64,000 nucleotides of DNA from Fusobacterium ulcerans ATCC 49185 (GTDB lineage: Bacteria; Fusobacteriota; Fusobacteriia; Fusobacteriales; Fusobacteriaceae), in the NCBI RefSeq assembly GCF_900683735.1, contig NZ_LR215979.1:62001-126000 (forward strand), written 5' to 3'. Each line of letters opens with the position of its first letter. The stretch's first letter is position 1. Under the pieces are notes generated by a model. It was not told the DNA's origin, ran no database searches, and saw nothing but the letters and a program-made list of their open reading frames with translations. Both the position numbers and the translations under genes were made by a program. This document shows positions 55,349 through 63,394 of the stretch, piece by piece.

Positions 55349-55557
55349 AAAAAAAGTGAGTTAAAAAGCTGAATTGAATTTTAGAAATTTGGAAATTAGA
55401 AAGGTTTGTGTAATTAATGAAGTAAGTAAAACGTAAAAAAATAGTATGTTTGAGCAAAGCGAGTTTACTATTTTTAGTTTTATGAACAAGATAAATAACA
55501 AACCTTTCTACTGGAAAAGGTCTAAAATTATATTTTTATTTTAATTCACTTTTTTTT
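55349..55557. repeat. Near-palindromic dispersed repeat, copy 2
   Basis: About 205 bp bounded by AAAAAGTGAGTTAAAA and its near-perfect inverse (one mismatch in 16). It matches copy 1 (27350-27555) in inverted orientation. Its two halves pair (AATTTTAGA...TAGAAAGGTTTGT against ACAAACCTTTCTA...TCTAAAATT), with an inner hairpin around GAGTTTACTATTTTT. It lies between converging genes and ends 1-2 bases before the Rep-like gene stop. Confidence 0.8.
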
Positions 55558-55558
55558 A

Positions 55559-56737
55559 TTAATTTTCAAATAAAGAGATATAGCTTATCTCGTTATCATT
55601 ATATTCAGCAAAGATTATAAAATCATTATCGAAATATTCCAATTCTTTTCTCACTTTTAAAGACTGGAGAGATTTTAAAAATTGAGGATTTAAAGTAAGA
55701 TAATTAAATTTTAGATTTGCCAGTATTTTAAATAAATCAGAGTGAAGCTGAGCCAAAGAAGTGTATTTCTTTTCAATATTTTCTATACACTTAAATGTTT
55801 CTGAAAATTTTATTATTTTATTTTTAAATCTATTTTCTGCATAGTTTAAGTCAATTGCCTCTTCAAAAAAGAGTTTAAAGCCATTTTTAGGATAGTGAGC
55901 TATACTGTAATTTACATTTTTTATTATATAATCATAACTTTTATCATCCAAAGACTTGAAGACTTTTGTCCAAAGGTCTTTTTTTATATCTGCAACAGAA
56001 ATTGCTTTTTCAATTTTTTCAATAATACTGTTAGTAAGAGTTGCCTTTTCCTCTTCATTAATATCTTTTATTTCAAGGAGCAAACCTATAATTTTAGAGT
56101 TAGAAGAATCTCTGTTCTTAATTTTTGTATATTCAATGTTTTTTTTAGTCACTTTTGATATTTCTTGAAATGCTGGTCTAAGTATCATTTTTTCAAAGTC
56201 AAAAAATCTATCATAGGATTCTTCCAATCCCAATAAACTTTTCAATTTATTTATAGAAATCTCAATGGATTTATTCATAGAAATATTAAATTTAAGAAAA
56301 TTATATAGAGCAATAGCATAATCATTTTGGAAAAAAAGCAGTATATCAAAATCATTTTTTTGAAAGTAAGAATTTTTTTGGAAAATTGATCTGAATTCTT
56401 CTGTAAAAATTACCTTGATATAATTTTTTTCTATATGATATGAAGAAATAATAGAGAAAGCTCCCTTTTTTTCAATTAATTCCAGCTTAAAAACTGTATA
56501 GATAATTATTTTTTCACTGAGCTTTTGAAATATTTTAAGAATATTTTCCAATTCTCCCAAGAGTAAAAGTTTTTTTATTTTTAATATTGGAACGAGAATA
56601 TTATTACTTAATATATCTTCTTTATCTTTTAATAGAAAATCAAAGAGAATTTTTTCTTTTTTTGAAAAAACTTTATTAAATTTGATATCTATCTCCTTTT
56701 CACTTAAACTGATATAATCATTAAAATTTTTCTTCAA
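55559..56737 (-). CDS. Rep_3-superfamily replication initiator protein
   Basis: A 392-aa protein. Residues about 1-210 follow the plasmid RepA/RepB initiator fold: two winged-helix units with SIEISINKLKSLLGLEESYDRFFDFEKMILRPAFQEISK, the hallmark of Rep_3. The remaining 180 residues are a helical extension. It starts at TTG 56737 after AGGAGG. Rep_3 proteins bind iterons; three matching motifs lie just upstream (56763-56831). Here it sits among chromosomal genes, so it is either a captured plasmid or a chromosomal homologue with another job. Confidence 0.82.
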   Translation of the reverse strand: MKKNFNDYISLSEKEIDIKFNKVFSKKEKILFDFLLKDKEDILSNNILVPILKIKKLLLLGELENILKIFQKLSEKIIIYTVFKLELIEKKGAFSIISSYHIEKNYIKVIFTEEFRSIFQKNSYFQKNDFDILLFFQNDYAIALYNFLKFNISMNKSIEISINKLKSLLGLEESYDRFFDFEKMILRPAFQEISKVTKKNIEYTKIKNRDSSNSKIIGLLLEIKDINEEEKATLTNSIIEKIEKAISVADIKKDLWTKVFKSLDDKSYDYIIKNVNYSIAHYPKNGFKLFFEEAIDLNYAENRFKNKIIKFSETFKCIENIEKKYTSLAQLHSDLFKILANLKFNYLTLNPQFLKSLQSLKVRKELEYFDNDFIIFAEYNDNEISYISLFEN

Positions 56738-56762
56738 AAAAATTCCTCCTTTTCAAAATTAT

Positions 56763-56831
56763 TTTATACGATATTTTATATTTTTTCTATTTTATAAACG
56801 ATAAAATTTAAAATTAAAAATCGTCTATAAA
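56763..56831. repeat. Iteron-like motifs upstream of the Rep_3 gene
   Basis: TTTATACGATA (56763), TTTATAAACGATA (56791) and, inverted, TTTATAGACGAT (56820-56831) share TTTATA-n-ACGAT. They lie within 100 bases before the Rep start codon and could bind Rep for autoregulation or initiation. Spacing is irregular, so a true origin is doubtful. Confidence 0.5.
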
Positions 56832-56931
56832 GAAATAATAGCATAAAAATTCAATAAAATAAACATATAGTTTGAGAAATTACTTAGACAAATATAGTGC
56901 TATATGAAAAATAACGACGAAAATTGAAAAT

Positions 56932-56960
56932 TTGACAAAACAAAATAAAAAATGTATAAC
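56932..56960 (+). promoter_or_regulatory. Sigma70 promoter for the amidohydrolase-DgaE operon
   Basis: Consensus TTGACA, exactly 17 bases, then TATAAC. A leader of about 70 bases follows. No sigma54-type element is seen, though a sigma54-type activator ends the window. Confidence 0.85.
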
Positions 56961-57035
56961 TGATAACAAGAGAATGAGGTTGATAAAAAGATTAAATGTT
57001 TTAAAATGAAACGGATTTAGGAGGTGGTTTTAAAA

Positions 57036-58157
57036 TTGAAAACTGTTATAAAAAATGGAAGGCTTTTAGATAGTAAGAATAATTTTCATATGACAAGAGC
57101 AGACATATTAATAGAAGATGGAATAATAAAAAAGATTGGAGAAAATCTCAATGAAGAGGACAGCAAGGTAATTGATGTAAAAGATAGTATAGTTACCCCA
57201 GGATTTATTGATATACATGTTCATTGCTTTCCAAAAGGAACAGCAATAAGTTCTTTACCAGATGAAATAGGAGTGAAAAGAGGAGTAACTTCAATAATTG
57301 ATGCTGGAACTTCTGGAGCAGATACAATAGATGATTTTTATGAAAACTTTATAAAAAAATCAAAAACAAGAATATTCGCTTATCTAAATATTGCTCATCA
57401 AGGATTAAAAACTTTGAGCGAACTTAGTGATATGAAAAATATAGATAAAGAAAAAATAAAAGAATCATTAGAAAAATATCCAGAAACAATAGTAGGCTTA
57501 AAAGCAAGAGCAAGTGGTTCAGTAGTAAAAGAAAATGGAGTAAATCCTATAGCTGAAGGGAAGAAAATAGCATCAGAATTTGAAATTCCATTGGTAGTAC
57601 ATATAGGTAATGCTCCTCCAAAAGTAGAAGAAGTATTGAATCTTTTAGGAGAAGGAGATGTGGTTACCCACTGCTACAATAATAAAGCAAATGGATTGAT
57701 AAGAGAAGGAAAAGTTATTCCTGAAGCTAGAGAAGCAATAAAACGTGGAGTTCTTTTTGATATAGGACATGGTTCAGAAAGCTTCTCTCTGGATACAGCA
57801 GAAGAGGGAATAAAAGAAGGTTTTGAAGCTGATATGATAAGCACAGATCTCTATGAGAGAAATATGATTACACCAGTAGGAAGCTTAGAGAATACAATAA
57901 ACAAAATGATATATCTTGGATGGTCAGTGGAAAAATGTGTAGAAAAAGTTACATATGAACCAGCAAGAGCGTTTAAATTAAAAGGACTTGGAGAACTTAA
58001 AGAGGGTTATATGGGAGATCTTACTATATTTGATATAGTGGAAAATGGGAAATTAGAATTAAAAGACAGTGTAAATAAAGTAATAACAGCAGAAAAATAT
58101 ATAAAGACAAAGTATGTTTTTGTAAAAGATGAATTAATTAAAAAGGAGGATATTTAG
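57036..58157 (+). CDS. Amidohydrolase/deacetylase of the EF_0837 type
   Basis: A 373-aa metal-dependent hydrolase of the dihydroorotase-like superfamily. GFIDIHVHCFPKG near residue 60 has the HxH metal motif, AGTSGADTIDDF follows, a likely carbamylated or ligand Lys lies in VGLKARASGS near 155, His in VVHIGNAPP (near 188) and VTHCYNNKANG, and Asp in SFSLDTAEEG. In related operons it is a predicted N-acyl or cyclic-amide hydrolase feeding the DgaE/DgaF route. Start TTG 57036 is 11 bases after AGGAGG; the GTG at 57024 is inside that site. Confidence 0.85.
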   Translation: MKTVIKNGRLLDSKNNFHMTRADILIEDGIIKKIGENLNEEDSKVIDVKDSIVTPGFIDIHVHCFPKGTAISSLPDEIGVKRGVTSIIDAGTSGADTIDDFYENFIKKSKTRIFAYLNIAHQGLKTLSELSDMKNIDKEKIKESLEKYPETIVGLKARASGSVVKENGVNPIAEGKKIASEFEIPLVVHIGNAPPKVEEVLNLLGEGDVVTHCYNNKANGLIREGKVIPEAREAIKRGVLFDIGHGSESFSLDTAEEGIKEGFEADMISTDLYERNMITPVGSLENTINKMIYLGWSVEKCVEKVTYEPARAFKLKGLGELKEGYMGDLTIFDIVENGKLELKDSVNKVITAEKYIKTKYVFVKDELIKKEDI

Positions 58158-58525
58158 TGAAAGATTTATTGAAAGATGTTCAAACAAGATTAAAAATGAC
58201 AGATGAGGAATTTGAAATGTATCTTCCTGATGCTGACCATACAACTAAGATATTGGCAGAAGAAAAAATAGAATTTCTTCCAGATTTTAAACTTGTATTT
58301 TATGCACATATGGTAAGCCTTGCAAAGAGATTAAAAGAAGATATTGGATTAGATTGTGGAGATGACTGTCCAGAGGATGAAGTGGAAAAAGAAGCAATAG
58401 AGGTTTCAGAAAAAATAATTATGCCTTTGGCAGAAAAATATAAGAGAGACTTAAACAGAATGGAAATAGTTCTTGCAGCTATTCAACTACAGTTAGCTAT
58501 GGAAATGCAGAAGGAAAATAATTAA
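58157..58525 (+). CDS. PRD domain-like regulatory protein
   Basis: A 122-aa soluble protein. The helical pattern and FKLVFYAHMVSLAKRLKEDIG resemble one PTS-regulation domain, with the His that is phosphorylated by HPr or EIIB in larger regulators. It has no DNA-binding part. GTG start overlaps the amidohydrolase stop by one base after AAGGAGG. A free PRD in this operon suggests link to PTS signalling, an inference. Confidence 0.6.
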   Translation: MKDLLKDVQTRLKMTDEEFEMYLPDADHTTKILAEEKIEFLPDFKLVFYAHMVSLAKRLKEDIGLDCGDDCPEDEVEKEAIEVSEKIIMPLAEKYKRDLNRMEIVLAAIQLQLAMEMQKENN

Positions 58526-58559
58526 TTAATGATATAATATACTTTAGGAGGTAAAAAAG

Positions 58560-58925
58560 ATGGAAAAAGAAATCGTAGTAGTAATAGCACACAGACTTGG
58601 GAAAGGTCAAAATGTAGCAAAGGGAGTAGAAGCAGCTGGAGGAAAGGCAATAGTTGTACCTGGTATGGCAGCAGATATGAAGCTCGGAGATGTAATGAAA
58701 GAAAATAATGCAACATTTGGAATTTCTTTTTGTGGAAGTGGAGGAGCTGGAGCAATAATGGCTCAAACAAAATATGGGTACAAAGCAACTTCTCATTTAA
58801 GATCAGTGGAAGCAGGAGTTACAGCTATTAAACAAGGATATGAAGTAGTAGGATTTGGATTTTTAGATACAGAAGAATTAGGAAGAAGATTAGTAGAAGA
58901 GTACAAAAGAGTAAATAAAATGTAA
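58560..58925 (+). CDS. SFCGS family glycine-rich protein
   Basis: A 121-aa soluble protein with the family signature GISFCGSGGAGAIMAQ near residue 60 and an N-terminal VIAHRLGKGQNVAKGVEA. The Cys in a glycine-rich loop recalls PTS EIIB phospho-cysteine domains in position and size, but I cannot show homology. It always appears with DUF4312, DUF4311 and DUF4310 proteins and is likely a cytoplasmic part of that system. GGAGG precedes the ATG. Confidence 0.85.
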   Translation: MEKEIVVVIAHRLGKGQNVAKGVEAAGGKAIVVPGMAADMKLGDVMKENNATFGISFCGSGGAGAIMAQTKYGYKATSHLRSVEAGVTAIKQGYEVVGFGFLDTEELGRRLVEEYKRVNKM

Positions 58926-58946
58926 AATTTTTTCAGGAGGCATAAA

Positions 58947-59231
58947 ATGAGAGAGGCTAAATTAAATAGCGAAATAAAAACTATGAAAATAAAAGATTCA
59001 GGAAAAACAAAAGAGGAAGCTTTGGGGAAAATATTTACCTCTTTCAGAAGGAAAGTCCAAACTGAAATAACAGGAGTTATAGTAAAACTTGAACCTCTTG
59101 AAACATATCTTATAGATATAGAAGAGGAAAAGAAAACAGAAAGATTTTTGGAGCTTTTTATGCCAAGAGAAAAAACTATATATCACATAGAGATGGAAAT
59201 AGAATATGAAGTAAAATATATAAAACTCTAA
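58947..59231 (+). CDS. DUF4312 family protein
   Basis: A 94-aa soluble protein. The pattern KIFTSFRRKVQTEITGVIVKLEPLETYLIDIEEEKKTERFLELFMPREKTIYHIEMEIEYEVKYIKL forms a small alpha-beta domain with a strand-rich C-terminus. Function unknown; it lies between the SFCGS and DUF4311 genes, in the order seen in the family operons of Enterococcus and Salmonella as I recall them. AGGAGG precedes the ATG. Confidence 0.8.
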   Translation: MREAKLNSEIKTMKIKDSGKTKEEALGKIFTSFRRKVQTEITGVIVKLEPLETYLIDIEEEKKTERFLELFMPREKTIYHIEMEIEYEVKYIKL

Positions 59232-59244
59232 GAAGGAGGAAAGT

Positions 59245-59958
59245 ATGATATTTATAGTCATCAAGTCATTAATAATCGGATTTATAGGAGGAGCAGCAAT
59301 AGCAGCAGGGGCAGCTAGAATGTTTCACACTCCTAATTCACAATCAATGGGAGCGTTTCGTACACTGGGAGAGCTTAATGCATGTCAGGGAGATACAATG
59401 GCGCACTTCTCATTTGGTTTAGGTTTCTTATTTAATGCAGCAGCAGCAGTAGTTGCAGCAGGAGCACTTACTCAAGATGTTTTTCATAGAGTAGTTCCTA
59501 ACTTTGCAGCAGCAGCACTATTATCTAAAAATAAAAAAGTTGAAGAAACTTTATATGATCCTTTGAAAATGGGAATAGCAGGAGGATTTATAGGAGCAAT
59601 TGTAGTTACATTTTTAAATACAGTAGCTTTCCTTATTCCAGCAGCTCTTTCTCAAATAGCTAAAGAAATATTATCTCCAGCAGCAGCTTTAATGATTAAT
59701 CCAGTAATGCCCATAGTGTTCTGGCTTGCAGCTTTAGATGCAGGTAAAATAACTGGAGTATGGGCAACAGTTCTAGGTGGAATGGCTCATATGATTATGG
59801 GAAATGCTGTTCCAGGAATAGTTTTAGGTATTCTTATAGGACAAACTATTGATGAAAATGGATATAATAAATCTGTAAAAGTAATGATTACAATAGTAGT
59901 TATTCTATTTGTTGTAATTGCTTACTTTAGAGGGTTTTTCGCTAAATTAGGACTATAG
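59245..59958 (+). CDS. DUF4311 family membrane protein (putative transporter subunit)
   Basis: A 237-aa very hydrophobic protein with about six membrane segments. Conserved-looking polar sites are GAARMFHTPNSQSMGAFRTLGELNACQGDTMAHFSFG near the N-terminus and DVFHRVVPN. It starts 13 bp after DUF4312 and 27 bp before DUF4310. Its size and pairing with another polytopic protein suggest two halves of a permease. Confidence 0.85.
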   Translation: MIFIVIKSLIIGFIGGAAIAAGAARMFHTPNSQSMGAFRTLGELNACQGDTMAHFSFGLGFLFNAAAAVVAAGALTQDVFHRVVPNFAAAALLSKNKKVEETLYDPLKMGIAGGFIGAIVVTFLNTVAFLIPAALSQIAKEILSPAAALMINPVMPIVFWLAALDAGKITGVWATVLGGMAHMIMGNAVPGIVLGILIGQTIDENGYNKSVKVMITIVVILFVVIAYFRGFFAKLGL

Positions 59959-59985
59959 TTAGATTTAGATTAGGAGGCATGAATT

Positions 59986-60624
59986 ATGGAGAATAAAAAA
60001 AATAGTTTTTTATTAGCTGATATGTCATTTCCGATACTAGTAGGAATGGCATGTGCAGCAATATTTGCAGGAACTCATATGTATGTAGTGCATAAAGTTG
60101 GAGCTTTTAATGAAATATTCGTTGTAAAGATGTTGGATCAGGGACTTAATGGTGGAGATTATGCAGCAGCAGCAGGATTTGCAGCTGGATTCCTTATTGC
60201 CAGAGTATTGGAAGGACCATTGGTAGGATTGCTTGATATAGGTGGAGCTTTGATGACAGGAGTTGGAGTTGGACTGCCAGCATTGTTCTTAGCTTCTGGA
60301 ATAGAAAGTCCTGTAAAAAGTTTCCCACTAGCTTTATTAGTAGGTGGAGCTATTGGAGTTATCATTGGATTTATTATAATTGCTATTAGAAAAGCTATGC
60401 CAGATGGAATGTCAGCTGGTGGTACAGGAATAATGATGGGAGCTGGAAATGCTACTGGAAGATTCCTTGGTCCTCTTATTATATTATCTGCTATTCAATA
60501 TAATATTCCAGCAGGAGTAGGATCATTTTTAGGAGCAGCTCTTTTCTATAAATTTGACAGACACATAGCAGGAGGAGCAATAATAGGAGCTATGCTTATT
60601 GGAGGATTAGCTTTACTTTTCTAA
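59986..60624 (+). CDS. DUF4310 family membrane protein (putative transporter subunit)
   Basis: A 212-aa membrane protein with about six hydrophobic segments and many Gly/Ala (GDYAAAAGFAAGFLIARVLEGPLVGLLDIGGALMTGVGVG, then MPDGMSAGGTGIMMGAGNATGRFLGPL). Together with the DUF4311 protein it probably makes a new type of permease. The SFCGS and DUF4312 proteins would be its soluble components. AGGAGG precedes the ATG. Confidence 0.85.
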   Translation: MENKKNSFLLADMSFPILVGMACAAIFAGTHMYVVHKVGAFNEIFVVKMLDQGLNGGDYAAAAGFAAGFLIARVLEGPLVGLLDIGGALMTGVGVGLPALFLASGIESPVKSFPLALLVGGAIGVIIGFIIIAIRKAMPDGMSAGGTGIMMGAGNATGRFLGPLIILSAIQYNIPAGVGSFLGAALFYKFDRHIAGGAIIGAMLIGGLALLF

Positions 60625-60646
60625 ATGACATGGAGATGAAATAGTT

Positions 60647-61750
60647 ATGAATATATATGAAAAAATAGGATTGAAAAGAGTTATCAATGGAAGTGGAAAG
60701 ATGACAGCTTTGGGGGTATCTAAAATAAGCGATACTGTAGCTGAAACAATGAAGGAAGCAGGACAAAACTTTGTAGTCATAGATGACCTTATTGACAGAG
60801 TGGGAGAGATGATATCTAAAGTTACAGGAGGAGAAGATACTTGTGTTACATCTAGTGCTTCAGCAGCTATTGCTCTTTCAGTAGCAGGATTGATAACTGG
60901 AAAAAGCCTTACTCTTATAGAAAGACTTCCAGATACAACTGGATTGAAAAATAAGGTAGTTCTTCAAAAAGGACATGCTGTAAACTATGGAGCTCCAATC
61001 ACTACAATGATAAGATTAGGTGGAGGAATACCAGTAGAAGCAGGGTGCAGCAATGAAGTAAAGCCTGAACATGTGGAAGAGGCAATAGATGAAAATACAA
61101 TAGCTCTTCTATATGTAAAATCACACCATGCAGTACAAAAAGGAATGCTTTCTATAGAAGAGATGTCAGAGATAGCTAAAAAACATTCCCTTCCTTTGAT
61201 AATAGACGCAGCAGCTGAAGAGGATATACATAGATATCTTAAATTAGGTGGAGATCTGGTAATTTATTCTGGAGCAAAGGCATTATGTGGACCAGCTTCT
61301 GGATTTGTTACTGGAAAAAAACAATATATAGATGCAATAAAAATGCAGTATAAAGGTATTGGAAGAGCCATGAAAATAGGGAAAGTATGTATGATGGGTC
61401 TGGTAAAAGCTGTAGAAGAATATTCAAAAAGAGATGAAAAAGCAGTTATAGATGAGCAGATGAGATTGGCAGGACTTTTAATGGAAGAATTAAAAGATGA
61501 ACCAAAAGTAGAAACATCTATAGTACAAGATGAAGCTGGAAGAGAGATATACAGAGTACAGATAAAATTAAATGAAAAACTTACTGATATGTCAGGAAAA
61601 GATTTCATGAAACATTTAAGAGAAGGAGAAGCAGAAATTCATGTGAGAAAGCATTATGCTAATCTTGGAATAGTAAATGTTGATATGAGAGCTCTGACAG
61701 AAAGTGACATTAAATTTATAGGTGCAAGGATAAAAGAGATTTTAAAATAA
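60647..61750 (+). CDS. DgaE-like D-glucosaminate-6-phosphate ammonia-lyase family protein
   Basis: A 367-aa PLP enzyme of the SelA-like (EF_0838/DgaE) family. NGSGKMTALGVSKISDTVAE starts it, TSSASAAIALSVAGL lies near residue 70, DAAAEEDIHRYL near 190 and the PLP lysine is in VIYSGAKALCGPASGFVTG near 210. DgaE eliminates ammonia from D-glucosaminate 6-phosphate to give 2-keto-3-deoxygluconate 6-phosphate. The next gene encodes the matching aldolase. No selenocysteine-tRNA function is expected. Confidence 0.88.
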   Translation: MNIYEKIGLKRVINGSGKMTALGVSKISDTVAETMKEAGQNFVVIDDLIDRVGEMISKVTGGEDTCVTSSASAAIALSVAGLITGKSLTLIERLPDTTGLKNKVVLQKGHAVNYGAPITTMIRLGGGIPVEAGCSNEVKPEHVEEAIDENTIALLYVKSHHAVQKGMLSIEEMSEIAKKHSLPLIIDAAAEEDIHRYLKLGGDLVIYSGAKALCGPASGFVTGKKQYIDAIKMQYKGIGRAMKIGKVCMMGLVKAVEEYSKRDEKAVIDEQMRLAGLLMEELKDEPKVETSIVQDEAGREIYRVQIKLNEKLTDMSGKDFMKHLREGEAEIHVRKHYANLGIVNVDMRALTESDIKFIGARIKEILK

Positions 61751-61763
61751 TCAGGAGGAACAA

Positions 61764-62513
61764 ATGCAGACAAAAATCAAATTTTATAAAGATAGAGTAG
61801 CAGTAAACTTTTTAGCTAAAGATAAGAAAAATGGAGCAGATGTATTCAATGCTATTGATGGATATACAGCTGTTGGAGTATTATCAAAACAATTTGATAC
61901 AGTAGAAGAGGGAATTGAATATGTAAAAGATTACATGAAAGATGTACCAGTTGTATCAGTAGGACTTGGAGCAGGGGACCCAGCTCAATTCCAGAAAGCA
62001 GCTTTAATAGCAGCAGCAACTGATCCAGGACATGTAAATCAAGTATTTACAGGGGCAGCATATGCAGCTGGAGCATTAAAAGCAATGAAAGCAGAGAATA
62101 CAGCAGTAAATGTATTGATGAGCCCAACAGGAATAGTAGGAAAAGTAAAAATTTCAACTGGAGAGTTAAGTTCAAAGGAAGAGCCTGCAATAGTTGATGT
62201 AGATACAGCAATGGCAATGGTATTAGATATGAGAGCTCAGGGAATAAAATATTTTCCAATGGGAGGTCTAAAATCAAAAGATGAGCTAAAAGCAGTAGCA
62301 GAAGCATGTGCAAGACATGGAGTACCAATGATGGAGCCATCAGGTGGAGTAGATTTAAGCAACTTCAAAGAGATTACTAAAATATGTCTGGATGCAGGAG
62401 TAGAAAAAGTTATGCCTCATATCTATGGAGCAGTGATAGATAAAGAGAGCGGAAATACAAAAATTGAAGATGTAAAAGCAGTATATCAAATGGTTAAGGA
62501 ACTTCTTGATTAA
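61764..62513 (+). CDS. DgaF-like KDPG-type aldolase
   Basis: A 249-aa protein of the KDGP aldolase (DgaF/EF_0839) family. ADVFNAIDGYTAVGVLSKQFDTVEEGIEYVKD starts it; SVGLGAGDPAQF, FTGAAYAAGALK and KYFPMGGLKSKDELKAVAEAC follow, with a candidate Schiff-base Lys in the last. It would split the DgaE product into pyruvate and glyceraldehyde 3-phosphate. Spaced 13 bp after DgaE, so directly coupled. Confidence 0.88.
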   Translation: MQTKIKFYKDRVAVNFLAKDKKNGADVFNAIDGYTAVGVLSKQFDTVEEGIEYVKDYMKDVPVVSVGLGAGDPAQFQKAALIAAATDPGHVNQVFTGAAYAAGALKAMKAENTAVNVLMSPTGIVGKVKISTGELSSKEEPAIVDVDTAMAMVLDMRAQGIKYFPMGGLKSKDELKAVAEACARHGVPMMEPSGGVDLSNFKEITKICLDAGVEKVMPHIYGAVIDKESGNTKIEDVKAVYQMVKELLD

Positions 62514-62514
62514 T

Positions 62515-63171
62515 ATGAAAGAGATAAAGCTGGTAATCTTTGATATGGATGGACTGCTTTTAGATACAGAAAGACTTTCTAATATTGCCTGGACAGAAGC
62601 AGGAAAAAATATGGGAATAGATATCACCTATGATATTTTGAGAAGAATAAAGGGTGGTAATATAAAGAATGCAGAAAGTGTTTTAATGAGTTTTTTAGAT
62701 GAAGAAAAATGTGAAAAACTTTTTAGAGAGAAAAAAAGAATACAAGTAAGAGTTGTAGAAGAAGAAGGGATAAGGTTAAAAAAGGGAGTATTAGAATTAT
62801 TGACTTTTTTAAAGGAAAAAGAAATAAAAACAGCAGTGGCAACCTCTACAGGAAAAGAGCTGGCAACAAAGGAGCTACAGGATACAGGTATATATAAATA
62901 TTTTGATGGATTTGTTTTTGGGGACGAAGTGAAGAATGGGAAACCAAATCCTGAGATATTTTTAGCAGCTTGTAAAAAATTTGATGTTGCTCCAGAAAAT
63001 GCAGTTGTTCTTGAGGATTCTGTGTTAGGATTGAAAGCGGCTGTTTCAGGAGGAATAAAATGTATAGTGGTAGAAGATACTGTACAGCTTACTGAAGAGG
63101 AAAACAGACTGCCATATAGGAAGTATGAAAGTCTGTTGGAAGTGAGAGATTTCTTTAAAGAAGTAATATAA
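62515..63171 (+). CDS. HAD-family phosphatase, beta-phosphoglucomutase-like
   Basis: A 218-aa HAD hydrolase. Motif I is VIFDMDGLLLDTERL at the N-terminus, motif II is AVATSTGKELA near residue 110, motif III is NGKPNPEIFLAA and motif IV is VLEDSVLGLKAA. The cap is of the four-helix type of beta-PGM and related sugar-phosphate phosphatases. It closes the DgaE operon. Start choice is open: ATG 62515 gives the usual N-terminus but lies 14 bases after AAGGA; TTG 62506 is spaced 5 bases from it and would add three residues. Confidence 0.88.
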   Translation: MKEIKLVIFDMDGLLLDTERLSNIAWTEAGKNMGIDITYDILRRIKGGNIKNAESVLMSFLDEEKCEKLFREKKRIQVRVVEEEGIRLKKGVLELLTFLKEKEIKTAVATSTGKELATKELQDTGIYKYFDGFVFGDEVKNGKPNPEIFLAACKKFDVAPENAVVLEDSVLGLKAAVSGGIKCIVVEDTVQLTEEENRLPYRKYESLLEVRDFFKEVI

Positions 63172-63188
63172 ATGGGGAAAGAAAAGAG

Positions 63189-63222
63189 AGGCAGTTGATT
63201 TTAATATCAACTGCCTTCTTTA
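63189..63222 (+). terminator. Terminator after the DgaE operon
   Basis: AGGCAGTTGAT and ATCAACTGCCT form a perfect 11-bp stem with a 6-base loop, followed by TCTTT. Weak T-run but a strong stem. Confidence 0.85.
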
Positions 63223-63277
63223 AATATATTATAATAAATATATTATGAAAATAAGTTTATCAGATATATATTTAAGA

Positions 63278-63307
63278 TTGACAAGAGAATTTTAAATGTA
63301 GTAGAAT
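63278..63307 (+). promoter_or_regulatory. Sigma70-type promoter for the PAS/AAA+ activator
   Basis: Consensus TTGACA, an 18-base spacer and TAGAAT, 88 bases before the ATG. Confidence 0.6.
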
Positions 63308-63394
63308 TACACTATAAATATCTATAAGACAAAATTTTAAATAAAATTACTAAAATAACCTACATTGAAGTATTTAAAATATCTAGGGGGAGAA

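Noticed and set aside
56761-57035. A sigma54 -24/-12 promoter before the DgaE operon, expected from the nearby AAA+ activator
   Set aside because: No TGGC-n8-TTGC pattern is seen; a consensus sigma70 promoter is present. The activator may control genes outside the window.
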